From Gammaproteobacteria bacterium (GTDB lineage: Bacteria > Pseudomonadota > Gammaproteobacteria > Thiohalomonadales > Thiohalomonadaceae): a stretch of 31,461 nucleotides of DNA. Location: assembly GCA_023228645.1 (NCBI GenBank), contig JALOAT010000047.1, positions 1 through 31,461 of the forward strand, in the 5' to 3' direction. Positions 24,325 to 31,415 of the stretch are shown here, one piece after another (within the stretch, counting starts at the first letter, position 1; each line of letters begins with the position of its first letter). The notes under the pieces were generated by a model. The model saw only the letters and a list, made by a program, of their open reading frames with translations. It searched no databases and was not told the DNA's origin. The translations under genes and the position numbers were made by a program.

Positions 24325-24974
24325 TGCGTCCTGAACTGACCCAACCCATCACCATGGACACGTTCCTGCGCGGTATCTGGCGCGAAAATCCAGTGTTCGT
24401 GGCCCTGCTCGGCATGTGCCCGGTGCTCGCGGTCACCAACACGGCGACCAACTCGCTGGCCATGGGCGTGTCCACGCTGTTCGTACTCGTGTGCTCGAAC
24501 GTGCTCATTTCCATGCTGCGGCACTTCATCCCGAAGCAGGTGCGCATCGCCACCTACATCGTAATCATCGCCACCTTTGTAACCATGGTGGATTACATCC
24601 TCCAGGCCGTGAGTCCGGTGGTGTATGCCGCACTCGGCGCGTTCATCCAGCTCATCGTGGTGAACTGCATCATCCTCGGCCGCGCCGAGTCCTACGCGTC
24701 CAAGAACCCGGTGCTGTCTACGGCGGTGAATGCCGCCGGTATGGGCCTCGGCTTCGCCCTCGCGCTGCTCATGCTAGGCAGCGTGCGTGAATTGTTCGGC
24801 ATGGGCAGCCTGTTCGGCGTACCCGTCTTCGGCGACAGTTTCCAGCCCTGGCTGGTGATGATCCTGCCGCCGGGCGGCTTCTTCGTGCTGGGCGCCTGGC
24901 TGTTGCTGTTTGCCTGGTGGCGCGAACGCAAGGCGCGCAAGGCCATTGTGGAGGACGCCGTCCATGCAGGGTGA
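24324..24974 (+). CDS. rnfE: RnfE, integral membrane subunit of the Rnf complex
   Basis: The 216-residue protein has six hydrophobic spans and RnfE/NqrD features: GIWRENPVFVALLGMCPVLA with the conserved Cys of the intramembrane cluster, TNTATNSLAMG, FIQLIVVNCIILGRAESYAS with a second Cys, and ILPPGGFFVLGAWLLL. RnfA and RnfE together bind a [2Fe-2S] cluster inside the membrane using one pair of cysteines each. It starts at the last base of rnfG and overlaps rnfA by 11 bp. Confidence 0.95.
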   Translation: MRPELTQPITMDTFLRGIWRENPVFVALLGMCPVLAVTNTATNSLAMGVSTLFVLVCSNVLISMLRHFIPKQVRIATYIVIIATFVTMVDYILQAVSPVVYAALGAFIQLIVVNCIILGRAESYASKNPVLSTAVNAAGMGLGFALALLMLGSVRELFGMGSLFGVPVFGDSFQPWLVMILPPGGFFVLGAWLLLFAWWRERKARKAIVEDAVHAG

Positions 24975-25545
24975 ATCCTTGACCTTCGTGTTCCTCAACG
25001 CGGCGATCATCAACAATTTCGTGCTCGCCATGTTCCTGGGCATCTGCCCGTTCCTGGGCGTGTCAGGCAAGCTCAAGACGGCCAGTTCCATGGGTGCGGC
25101 CACCACGCTGGTGATGCTCATCAGCTCTGTCAGCGCCTTCGGCCTCAACGTGCTGCTGACCTCGTTCGAGATCGAGTTCCTGCGGCTCATCAGCTACATC
25201 GCGGTGATCGCCTCGGCCGTGCAGCTGGTGGAAATGACCATGAAGAAGTTCAGCCCGGGGCTGTTTCGTGCCTTGGGCATCTATCTTCCGCTCATCACCA
25301 CGAACTGCGCGGTGCTGGGTGTGGCCCTGTTCCAAACGGCCAAGGAATACGATTTTCTTCAGGCCGTGGCCTACAGCCTGGGTGCCGGTGCGGGTTTCAC
25401 GCTCGCCTTGGTGCTGATGGCCGGCCTGCGTGAAAAGCTCGAACTGTCCTCGGTGCCGCGCATCGCGCAAGGCGCCGGACTGAGCCTGATGCTCGCCGGT
25501 CTGTTGTCGCTCTCATTCATGGGTTTTGCGGGTCTGGGGGGCTGA
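24964..25545 (+). CDS. rnfA: RnfA, integral membrane subunit of the Rnf complex
   Basis: The 193-residue, six-span protein is typical of RnfA/NqrE: NNFVLAMFLGICPFLGVSG carries the first conserved Cys, and YLPLITTNCAVLGVALF carries the second. It pairs with RnfE around the intramembrane [2Fe-2S] cluster. The ATG at 24964 inside the end of rnfE gives the usual short N-terminus (MQGESLTFVFLNAAIIN). In E. coli rnfA opens the operon; here it comes last of the structural genes, giving the order B-nifJ-C-D-G-E-A. A small NqrM-like gene begins 2 bp after the stop. Confidence 0.95.
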   Translation: MQGESLTFVFLNAAIINNFVLAMFLGICPFLGVSGKLKTASSMGAATTLVMLISSVSAFGLNVLLTSFEIEFLRLISYIAVIASAVQLVEMTMKKFSPGLFRALGIYLPLITTNCAVLGVALFQTAKEYDFLQAVAYSLGAGAGFTLALVLMAGLREKLELSSVPRIAQGAGLSLMLAGLLSLSFMGFAGLGG

Positions 25546-25547
25546 GC

Positions 25548-25727
25548 ATGCAATACCTGATTGCGATTGGTCTGCTTTTCCTGCTCATGCTCGGTTGGGT
25601 GGTCATGCAGCACGCGGCACAACTGTTTGCGCGGCGGCATCCGGAATTTGGTCCGGTACGCGAAGGGCTGGGTTGTGGCTCGTCCTGCAACTGTGTCAAA
25701 GGCAGTTGCGATACCCGGCGTGGATAA
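25548..25727 (+). CDS. NqrM-like small Cys-rich membrane protein in the rnf operon (59 aa)
   Basis: The frame starts 2 bp after the rnfA stop, behind a G-rich stretch, and encodes 59 residues. An N-terminal membrane span (about residues 3-20, YLIAIGLLFLLMLGWVVM) is followed by a short basic segment and a cysteine cluster, GCGSSCNCVKGSCDTRR. This layout resembles NqrM, the small membrane protein needed to mature the Na+-NQR complex, thought to deliver iron to the [2Fe-2S] site shared by NqrD and NqrE. RnfE and RnfA are their homologues, so a matching maturation role for Rnf is a reasonable inference. The exact cysteine spacing (C-x3-C-x-C-x4-C) differs from NqrM as I recall it, so orthology is not claimed. 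A metal-binding protein of another kind is possible. Confidence 0.65.
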   Translation: MQYLIAIGLLFLLMLGWVVMQHAAQLFARRHPEFGPVREGLGCGSSCNCVKGSCDTRRG

Positions 25728-25789
25728 AGTCCCGTTCTATTTCTATTGTTAATTTTCCAAACAGTTTCTGACGAGAAGGGGTGTGCATC

Positions 25790-28162
25790 GTGGGCGAGTA
25801 TGTAATCTGGTTTGACTCACTCGGCATGGAAGACGTAAACCGCGTCGGTGGCAAGAATGCATCCCTCGGCGAGATGATCAGTGGTCTCTCGTCGGCCGGC
25901 GTGCGTGTGCCCAACGGCTTCGCCACCACGGCCTTCGCATTCCGCGAGTTTCTGCGTCACAACTCGCTCGCCGAACGCGTCAATAGCCTGCTGGCGCGCC
26001 TGGATGTCGATGACATCAACGCGTTGAAGGAAGCCGGCGCCACCATCCGCCAGTGGATCATCGAGACGCCGTTCCCCGAAGAACTGCAGCAGGCCATCAC
26101 CAGCGCCTACCGCCGCCTTGAGCAGGAAAGCGGCGCTGAAGTTGCTTTCGCGGTGCGCTCCTCCGCCACCGCGGAAGACCTGCCGGACGCATCCTTCGCC
26201 GGCCAGCAGGAGACCTATCTGAACGTACACGGCCTGGAGAACGTGCTCACGGCCGTGCACCACGTGTTCGCCTCGCTCTACAACGACCGCGCTATCGCTT
26301 ATCGCGTGCACAAGAACTTCGAGCACAGCGAAGTGGCCCTGTCCGCCGGCGTGCAGCGCATGGTGCGCAGCGACATCGGCGCGAGCGGCGTGATGTTCAC
26401 CCTCGACACCGAGTCCGGGTTCCGTGATGCGGTGTTCATCACCGGCTCCTACGGCCTCGGCGAGACCGTGGTGCAGGGTGCGGTGAACCCGGACGAGTTC
26501 TACGTCTACAAGACCAACATCGCCGCCGGTCGGCCGGCCATCTTGCGCCGCCATCTCGGCGAGAAGGCCATCAAGATGATCTACAGCGCCGACAAGGCGC
26601 ACGGCCGCACCATCCAGACCGTGGACGTGGCCGAGGCCGATCGCGTGAAGTTCTGCATCACCGACGAACAGGTACAGGACCTGGCGCGGCAGGCCATGAT
26701 CATCGAGAAGCACTACGGCCGCCCCATGGACATCGAATGGGCCATGGACGGTAACGACGGCCAGCTCTACATCGTGCAGGCCCGCCCGGAGACGGTGGAG
26801 AGCCGCACCGAAGGCCAGACCATCGATCGCTTCAAGCTCAAGGAAACCGGCAAGGTGCTGGTCACCGGCCGCGCCATCGGTCAGCGCATGGGCGCCGGCC
26901 CGGTGCGCCTCATCACCGATCCCAGTCAGATGGAACGCGTGCAGGTCGGCGACGTGCTGGTCACCGACATGACCGACCCGGACTGGGAACCGATCATGAA
27001 GCGCGCCTCGGCCATCGTCACCAACCGCGGCGGCCGTACATGTCACGCGGCCATCATCGCGCGTGAAATGGGTATCCCCGCCGTCGTAGGCTGCGGCGAT
27101 GCCACCGAGCGCCTGACCGACGGTCAGGACGTGACCGTGTCCTGCGCCGAGGGCGACACCGGCCGCGTCTACGAAGGCAAGCTCGCCTTCGACGTGGTGC
27201 GCACCAACGCCAAGGAAATGCCCAAGCTCGACGTGAAGGTGATGATGAACGTGGGCAACCCCACTCGCGCCTTCCAGTTCGCCAACATCCCCAACGCGGG
27301 CGTCGGCCTGGCGCGCCTGGAGTTCATCATCAACACCATGATCGGCGTGCATCCCCGCGCCCTGCTCGAATTCGACAAGCAGACCCCGGAGGTCCAGGAC
27401 GCCATCCGCTGCAAGATGGCCGGCTATGCCGACCCGGTGAGCTTCTACGTGGAGAAGCTGGTGGAAGGCGTCGGCACCCTGGCAGCCAGCTTCGCGCCCG
27501 GCCCGGTCATCGTGCGCCTGTCGGACTTCAAGTCCAACGAGTATGCCAATCTGCTGGCCGGTCCCAACTACGAGCCCCATGAAGAGAACCCGATGCTCGG
27601 CTTCCGCGGCACGGCCCGCTACATCTCCGAGGCGTTCCGCCCCTGCTTCGAGCTGGAATGCCGCGCCATCCGCAAGGTGCGCGAGGAGATGGGCCTCACC
27701 AACGTGGAAGTGATGGTGCCCTTCTGCCGCACGCTGAAGGAAGCCAAGCAGGTGGTCGAGCTGCTGGCTGAAAACGGCCTGAAGCGCGGCGAGAACGGCC
27801 TGCGCGTCATCATGATGTGCGAGCTGCCATCCAATGCCGTGCTGGCCGAGGAGTTCCTCGAATACTTCGACGGCTTCTCCATCGGCTCCAACGACCTGAC
27901 CCAGCTCACCCTGGGCCTGGACCGCGACTCGGGCCTGGTGGCCGGCTCCTTCGACGAGCGCGACCCCGCCGTGAAGAAGATGCTGGGCATGGCCATCGCG
28001 GCCTGCCGCAAGCATGGTAAGTACGTGGGCATCTGTGGCCAGGGCCCGTCCGACTACCCGGACCTCGCCCAGTGGCTCATGGAACAGGGCATCAGCAGCA
28101 TCTCGCTGAACCCCGACACCGTGGTCGACACCTGGCTGCAACTGGCCGGCAAATCGGTCTAA
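25790..28162 (+). CDS. ppsA: Phosphoenolpyruvate synthase (pyruvate, water dikinase)
   Basis: The 790-residue protein converts pyruvate + ATP + H2O to PEP + AMP + phosphate. The N-terminal nucleotide-binding domain starts WFDSLGMEDVNRVGGKNASL and includes FAVRSSATAEDLPDASFAGQ. The phosphohistidine domain holds the catalytic His419 in GGRTCHAAIIARE. The C-terminal PEP/pyruvate-binding barrel ends with MCELPSNAVLAEEFLEYFDG, SIGSNDLTQLTLGLDRD, and GICGQGPSDYPDLAQWL. The start is taken as the GTG at 25790 because AAGGGG lies 8 bases upstream; a GTG at 25781 overlaps that motif. The 62-bp gap to the preceding rnf gene is AT-rich and may hold a promoter, but read-through from rnf is also possible. 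A terminator follows, and the regulator gene ppsR comes next. Confidence 0.96.
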   Translation: MGEYVIWFDSLGMEDVNRVGGKNASLGEMISGLSSAGVRVPNGFATTAFAFREFLRHNSLAERVNSLLARLDVDDINALKEAGATIRQWIIETPFPEELQQAITSAYRRLEQESGAEVAFAVRSSATAEDLPDASFAGQQETYLNVHGLENVLTAVHHVFASLYNDRAIAYRVHKNFEHSEVALSAGVQRMVRSDIGASGVMFTLDTESGFRDAVFITGSYGLGETVVQGAVNPDEFYVYKTNIAAGRPAILRRHLGEKAIKMIYSADKAHGRTIQTVDVAEADRVKFCITDEQVQDLARQAMIIEKHYGRPMDIEWAMDGNDGQLYIVQARPETVESRTEGQTIDRFKLKETGKVLVTGRAIGQRMGAGPVRLITDPSQMERVQVGDVLVTDMTDPDWEPIMKRASAIVTNRGGRTCHAAIIAREMGIPAVVGCGDATERLTDGQDVTVSCAEGDTGRVYEGKLAFDVVRTNAKEMPKLDVKVMMNVGNPTRAFQFANIPNAGVGLARLEFIINTMIGVHPRALLEFDKQTPEVQDAIRCKMAGYADPVSFYVEKLVEGVGTLAASFAPGPVIVRLSDFKSNEYANLLAGPNYEPHEENPMLGFRGTARYISEAFRPCFELECRAIRKVREEMGLTNVEVMVPFCRTLKEAKQVVELLAENGLKRGENGLRVIMMCELPSNAVLAEEFLEYFDGFSIGSNDLTQLTLGLDRDSGLVAGSFDERDPAVKKMLGMAIAACRKHGKYVGICGQGPSDYPDLAQWLMEQGISSISLNPDTVVDTWLQLAGKSV

Positions 28163-28174
28163 GCAACACAATCC

Positions 28175-28205
28175 GAAGGGCGGCGCAAGCCGCCCTTCCT
28201 TTTTG
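28175..28205 (+). terminator. Rho-independent terminator of ppsA
   Basis: GAAGGGCGGC and GCCGCCCTTC form a perfect 10-bp stem with a GCAA tetraloop (28175-28198), followed by CTTTTTT. It begins 12 bp after the ppsA stop. Confidence 0.92.
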
Positions 28206-28252
28206 TGTCTACGTGCACACTGAACGGGTGCGGACATAAAGGCAAAAAAGCA

Positions 28253-28420
28253 TTAACCACGGGGGACACGGGGAACACGGGGAAATGATTTTTCTGTGGG
28301 AGCGGCCTCAGGCCGCGATGGTGCAGTCTCCGACGACTATCGCGGCCTTAGGCCGCTCCTACAGGTAGGGTTAACCATTGATGGGTTTCCCCCCGTGTTC
28401 CCCGTGTCCCCCGTGGTTAA
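28253..28420. repeat. Nested palindrome between ppsA and ppsR
   Basis: The outer arms are a perfect 30-bp inverted repeat (28253-28282 against 28391-28420) made of TTAACCACGGGGGACACGGG plus a further GAACACGGGG. Inside lies a second, independent inverted repeat: CTGTGGGAGCGGCCTCAGG at 28294-28312, continuing to 28320, against a near-complement ending GGCCGCTCCTACAG at 28350-28363. Both belong to common dispersed intergenic palindrome types. It fills most of the 322-bp gap before ppsR, and no gene is seen in it. Confidence 0.85.
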
Positions 28421-28484
28421 TTGCTTTTCTTCTTTCCGCTTTGCTTCATTTGCGGCCTCTTCCGCCTCCTGAGATACTGCGGCT

Positions 28485-29324
28485 ATGAACGGCAACACTC
28501 CTGTTTCCAGCAAGCGCTCCGTATTTTTTGTCTCCGACGGCACCGGCATCACGGCCGAGACCCTTGGCCGCAGCCTCTTGACCCAGTTCGAAGGGATTCT
28601 TTTTCAGAAGACCCGCCTGCCCTTCGTCGACAACCCCGAAAAGGCCAGGATGGCGGTCGAGCGGATCAACCTGGCCGCTCAGGGCGACAGCATGCGGCCG
28701 CTGGTGTTCTCCACATTGATCAATCGCGAAGTGCGCGACATCGTGGCGCGCAGCAACGGCCTGGTGATCGAGTTCTTCGATACCTTCACGGGGACCCTCG
28801 AAGCGGAACTCGGGGTGGGCGCATCCCGCGTGACCGGCCGCTCCCACGGTATCGGCAGCTACGATGCCTACACCGCGCGCATCGGCGCACTCAACTTCGC
28901 CCTGAACAACGACGACGGCGCCACCACGCGCAACTATGCCATGGCCGATGTCATCATCACCGGCGTCTCCCGTTGCGGCAAGACGCCCACTTCGCTGTAC
29001 CTGGCGCTGCAATACGGCATCCACGCCGCCAACTACCCGATCACCGAAGAAGACCTGGGAACCTCACGCCTGCCGACCGCCCTTCAACCCTATCGGGACA
29101 AGCTGTTCGGCCTGACCATCGACCCGGAGCGACTGCAACAGATCCGCAGCGAGCGCCGCCCCGACAGCCGCTACGCCACGCTCACCCAATGCAGGATGGA
29201 AGTGGCGGCGGTCGAGGAGATCTACGCGCGGGAACACGTGCGATTTCTGAACACCACCACCATGTCCGTGGAAGAGATCGCCGCCTCCATCATCCTCCAG
29301 GCGGGACTGAAGCGGAGGTTGTGA
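28485..29324 (+). CDS. ppsR: PEP synthase regulatory protein (kinase/pyrophosphorylase, DUF299)
   Basis: The 279-residue protein has the family opening RSVFFVSDGTGITAETLGRS and the P-loop GVSRCGKTPTSLYLALQYG (about 162-180), followed by NYPITEEDLG and LFGLTIDPERLQQIRSERRP. Homologues inactivate PEP synthase by ADP-dependent threonine phosphorylation and reactivate it by phosphate-dependent dephosphorylation, so it acts on the product of the upstream ppsA. Its length is the usual 270-280 residues. The ATG at 28485 lacks a strong ribosome binding site. The ppsA terminator and a nested palindrome separate the two genes, so ppsR probably has its own promoter. In many gammaproteobacteria ppsR is divergent from ppsA; here both point the same way. 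Confidence 0.95.
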   Translation: MNGNTPVSSKRSVFFVSDGTGITAETLGRSLLTQFEGILFQKTRLPFVDNPEKARMAVERINLAAQGDSMRPLVFSTLINREVRDIVARSNGLVIEFFDTFTGTLEAELGVGASRVTGRSHGIGSYDAYTARIGALNFALNNDDGATTRNYAMADVIITGVSRCGKTPTSLYLALQYGIHAANYPITEEDLGTSRLPTALQPYRDKLFGLTIDPERLQQIRSERRPDSRYATLTQCRMEVAAVEEIYAREHVRFLNTTTMSVEEIAASIILQAGLKRRL

Positions 29325-29353
29325 CTCTTCGCGCCGCCGTATGTTCCTCGTGG

Positions 29354-29431
29354 CCGGATGGAGTGCAGCGGAATCCGGGAGTCCACAAGCCGTTGGAACC
29401 AAGACCCGGATTCCGCGTTGCTTCATCCGGG
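29354..29431. repeat. Dispersed inverted repeat of CCGGAT...ATCCGG type
   Basis: CCGGATGGAGTGCAGCGGAA with TCCGGG (29354-29379) faces CCCGGATTCCGCGTTGCTTC with ATCCGGG (29405-29431). The arms are largely complementary around a 25-bp centre. This is a familiar dispersed intergenic repeat in proteobacteria. It follows ppsR by 30 bp and may end its transcript. Confidence 0.75.
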
Positions 29432-30001
29432 CTCCTACGGGTAACACGCCATCGATAGCCGTACGTCGCGTTGGATCGTCACGAGCGGAAGCTCGCTGCT
29501 ATCCCGTATTCGGCTTGCCCGTACATCACCGCGTCGTACGTAAACATAGTCCCGAGAATGATGGCCACACCTACCCGCGGTACGCGGGGCGCACACCGAC
29601 CACCACGACCTCGTCGCCGCTGATGCCGAGCCCGCCACGAGAGAGCCTTCAGGTGAGTGGGACCTATGCCCCTTGAGCGTTTATTCCGGATGCTGAACCG
29701 CCACGCCCCACTTGGTTAGGGAATTTTCCGACAGGCCCGCCCTTCCTCAATCATGTTAGGAGTCGATATACTCCGTCGAAGTCTTCATCTGGATTGACGC
29801 GCATGGACCGTGTCCCTCCTCGTTCGCTTCGCAGCCTTTCCACTCCTTGCATCCACTGGTCTCATACTGCGCCAAGACACGGGCTTAGCCCAATTCGGCC
29901 TCTTCTGCCGGAGGCATGCGATGGTATTAGACAGACGCAGCCTATTACGGTGAACAAAGATTCTGTCTATCTCGGAAAAGGCTGCTGCGGCCTAATTCAC
30001 T
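29432..30001. other. Long stretch without a confident gene before the cassette region
   Basis: About 570 bp with no convincing coding frame. The longest plausible frame is 29803-30006 (67 codons, MDRVPPRSLRSLSTPCIHWS...), whose stop lies inside a GTTAG at 30002; its composition is not protein-like and I recognise nothing. GTTAGG occurs three times on the plus strand, near 29717, 29755 and 30002. These are similar to the core of integron recombination sites (GTTRRRY), but only with a mismatch and without a foldable partner box. The stretch may be a degraded accessory segment. Confidence 0.35.
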
Positions 30002-30027
30002 GTTAGGAGCAAGGAGAGACGAGCTTC

Positions 30028-30750
30028 GTGAAAGAAATAGCAATAATCGCCAATGTGCTTGGTTCGGCATACTTTATGGGGGGGATGCTGGCACAGCATG
30101 AAAGAGCTAAAACCCTAGTTGCGGGTTTAGAAAAAGGATTTCTGAATCTACTCCTAGAGTTAAAAGAAAAGAAACCTTCAGAAACCATACGGCTGCTGCT
30201 TAGACTCTTTGGGTTTCTAACTGGCGCATCATTCGTCGGAATCTTGTTGGCTGGCATTCTTGGTTTACGTTCCCAACAACTAGCCTTGGCGCTTTCCATC
30301 GTCTTTCTGGTATCTGGTTTGTTTGCAGGCTCTCTGTTTTGGGTGCTAAAGCATAAAGAGGTTCTGAAACAAACCGCTCGATGGCTCCTATTCTTCGGTG
30401 GAGGCTCGCTTCTTTTTCCAGTTATGGATGTACTGACAGATGCCGGAATCACCAACGTAGTTTACTCAATGATGCAAACCAGTTTTGCGCGCGCACTTGA
30501 TCTCCCTGATGGGAATGGTCTCGTGTACGAGGCATTTGTTGTGTCTGGGTTTTATGCTGGCTTCGTGATCTTTTTCTACGTGATAGCGTGGTTCTATGCA
30601 GCCCCTACAGCGCTTGTCGCGTGGAGCGTTGTCGCCGTTCCTATAATTGGAGCCCGCGTCATAAGTCATGCCTTTCCAGAGAAGCCTATTGCATTTCTAT
30701 TCTTTGCGTTGTGGCTGTTCAGTGTGTTTTATTTCGCATATGGCTCCTAA
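30028..30750 (+). CDS. Uncharacterised multi-span membrane protein in a probable integron cassette
   Basis: I do not recognise this family. The 240-residue product has about five or six hydrophobic spans, such as LLLRLFGFLTGASFVGILLA, LALALSIVFLVSGLFAGSLF, FVVSGFYAGFVIFFYVIAWF, and a C-terminal IAFLFFALWLFSVFYFAYGS. A cytoplasmic-looking amphipathic part (ERAKTLVAGLEKGFLNLLLE) lies between the first and second spans. The start is a GTG at 30028 with AAGGAG 11 bases upstream. The base composition is clearly less GC-rich than the core genes to the left, pointing to horizontal transfer. The stop codon lies inside the first box of an attC site (30745-30837), the usual arrangement in an integron gene cassette, so this is probably a mobile cassette gene. 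Confidence 0.65.
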   Translation: MKEIAIIANVLGSAYFMGGMLAQHERAKTLVAGLEKGFLNLLLELKEKKPSETIRLLLRLFGFLTGASFVGILLAGILGLRSQQLALALSIVFLVSGLFAGSLFWVLKHKEVLKQTARWLLFFGGGSLLFPVMDVLTDAGITNVVYSMMQTSFARALDLPDGNGLVYEAFVVSGFYAGFVIFFYVIAWFYAAPTALVAWSVVAVPIIGARVISHAFPEKPIAFLFFALWLFSVFYFAYGS

Positions 30751-30837
30751 CAATCGCATGCACTCGGACAGCAAAAAGCACCGCTCCTCGTTCCTCGTCG
30801 CGGTGCTTTTTGCTGCCGGTGATGCGAAGCGTTAGAC
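30745..30837 (+). other. Integron attC (59-base element) recombination site
   Basis: The left box TCCTAAC (30745-30751) and the right box GTTAGAC (30831-30837, an exact GTTRRRY) bound a long imperfect hairpin. GACAGCAAAAAGCACCGC on the left (30767-30784) faces GCGGTGCTTTTTGCTGCCGG on the right (30800-30819). TCGCATG and ATGCGA extend the stem with bulges, as in single-stranded attC folding. Recombination by an integron integrase would occur between G and TT at 30831/30832. No integrase gene is in the window. Confidence 0.85.
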
Positions 30838-30846
30838 GAGATACCC

Positions 30847-31335
30847 ATGAACGAAGAGAATCTGGCGCATTTCGCAAGAAACGAGTTCAAAAGGGCAGTG
30901 GCGGACTTTGCGAAGACAAATCCGCAAGAGTCCTTGCTGAGGTTCTATCGTAGGCTTGATGCGGCTTCTGAGGGGGCCATACAGGCTGCGGGGCGGAAGC
31001 CCGCATGCCGACATGGCTGCGCATATTGCTGCTACTACAAGGTCGAAGCAAGGGCTTTAGAAGTGCTGGTTATCCACGAGTTTGTAAGAAGGCACTTCAG
31101 CCAAGAGCAACTTCAGCACGCTATCGACCAAGCAACCCATAATGTGGAAGAGGCGAAGAACCTTTCTCATGTGGAGCACCTTGCAACAAACCAAAGGTGT
31201 CCGTTTCTGGTTGAGGGCGGGTGCTCCATTTATCCCGTACGCCCCGCAAAGTGCCGCAATTTCCACGCGAGCGATGTTGATGGGTGCAAAGCGTCTTATG
31301 ACGAACCAACGAACCTCAATATCCCAAATAGTTAG
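30847..31335 (+). CDS. YkgJ-family cysteine-cluster protein in a probable integron cassette
   Basis: This 162-residue protein is of the YkgJ/CxxCxxCC family, putative Zn- or Fe-binding proteins with no settled function. The first cysteine group is CRHGCAYCCYYKVEA (about residues 54-68). The second is RCPFLVEGGCSIYPVRPAKC with NFHASDVDGC following (about 119-148). The ATG at 30847 begins 9 bp after the attC site, so this is the next cassette gene in the same orientation. It is less GC-rich than the core genes. The frame ends abruptly after NLNIPNS; many relatives continue beyond this point, so a C-terminal truncation is possible. No second attC site is recognisable after the stop, although a GTTAGTA sequence overlaps the stop codon. 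Confidence 0.75.
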   Translation: MNEENLAHFARNEFKRAVADFAKTNPQESLLRFYRRLDAASEGAIQAAGRKPACRHGCAYCCYYKVEARALEVLVIHEFVRRHFSQEQLQHAIDQATHNVEEAKNLSHVEHLATNQRCPFLVEGGCSIYPVRPAKCRNFHASDVDGCKASYDEPTNLNIPNS

Positions 31336-31415
31336 TAAGCGGTCAATAAACCGCACCCTTCCCACTCGTCAACGCATCCCGAAAACTGTGGCCTTCACCA
31401 TCGTGAGGCACAGTC

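Noticed and set aside
25817..28237. Minus-strand open frame of 806 codons opposite ppsA
   Set aside because: Shadow of ppsA with the same antisense composition and no recognisable motif.
28253..28420. The long inverted repeat as ends of an insertion sequence
   Set aside because: The interior is about 108 bp, filled by another palindrome, with no transposase frame and no target duplication that I could see.
29435..29638. Minus-strand 67-codon frame in the gap after ppsR
   Set aside because: Basic, low-information composition, no ribosome binding site and no family resemblance.
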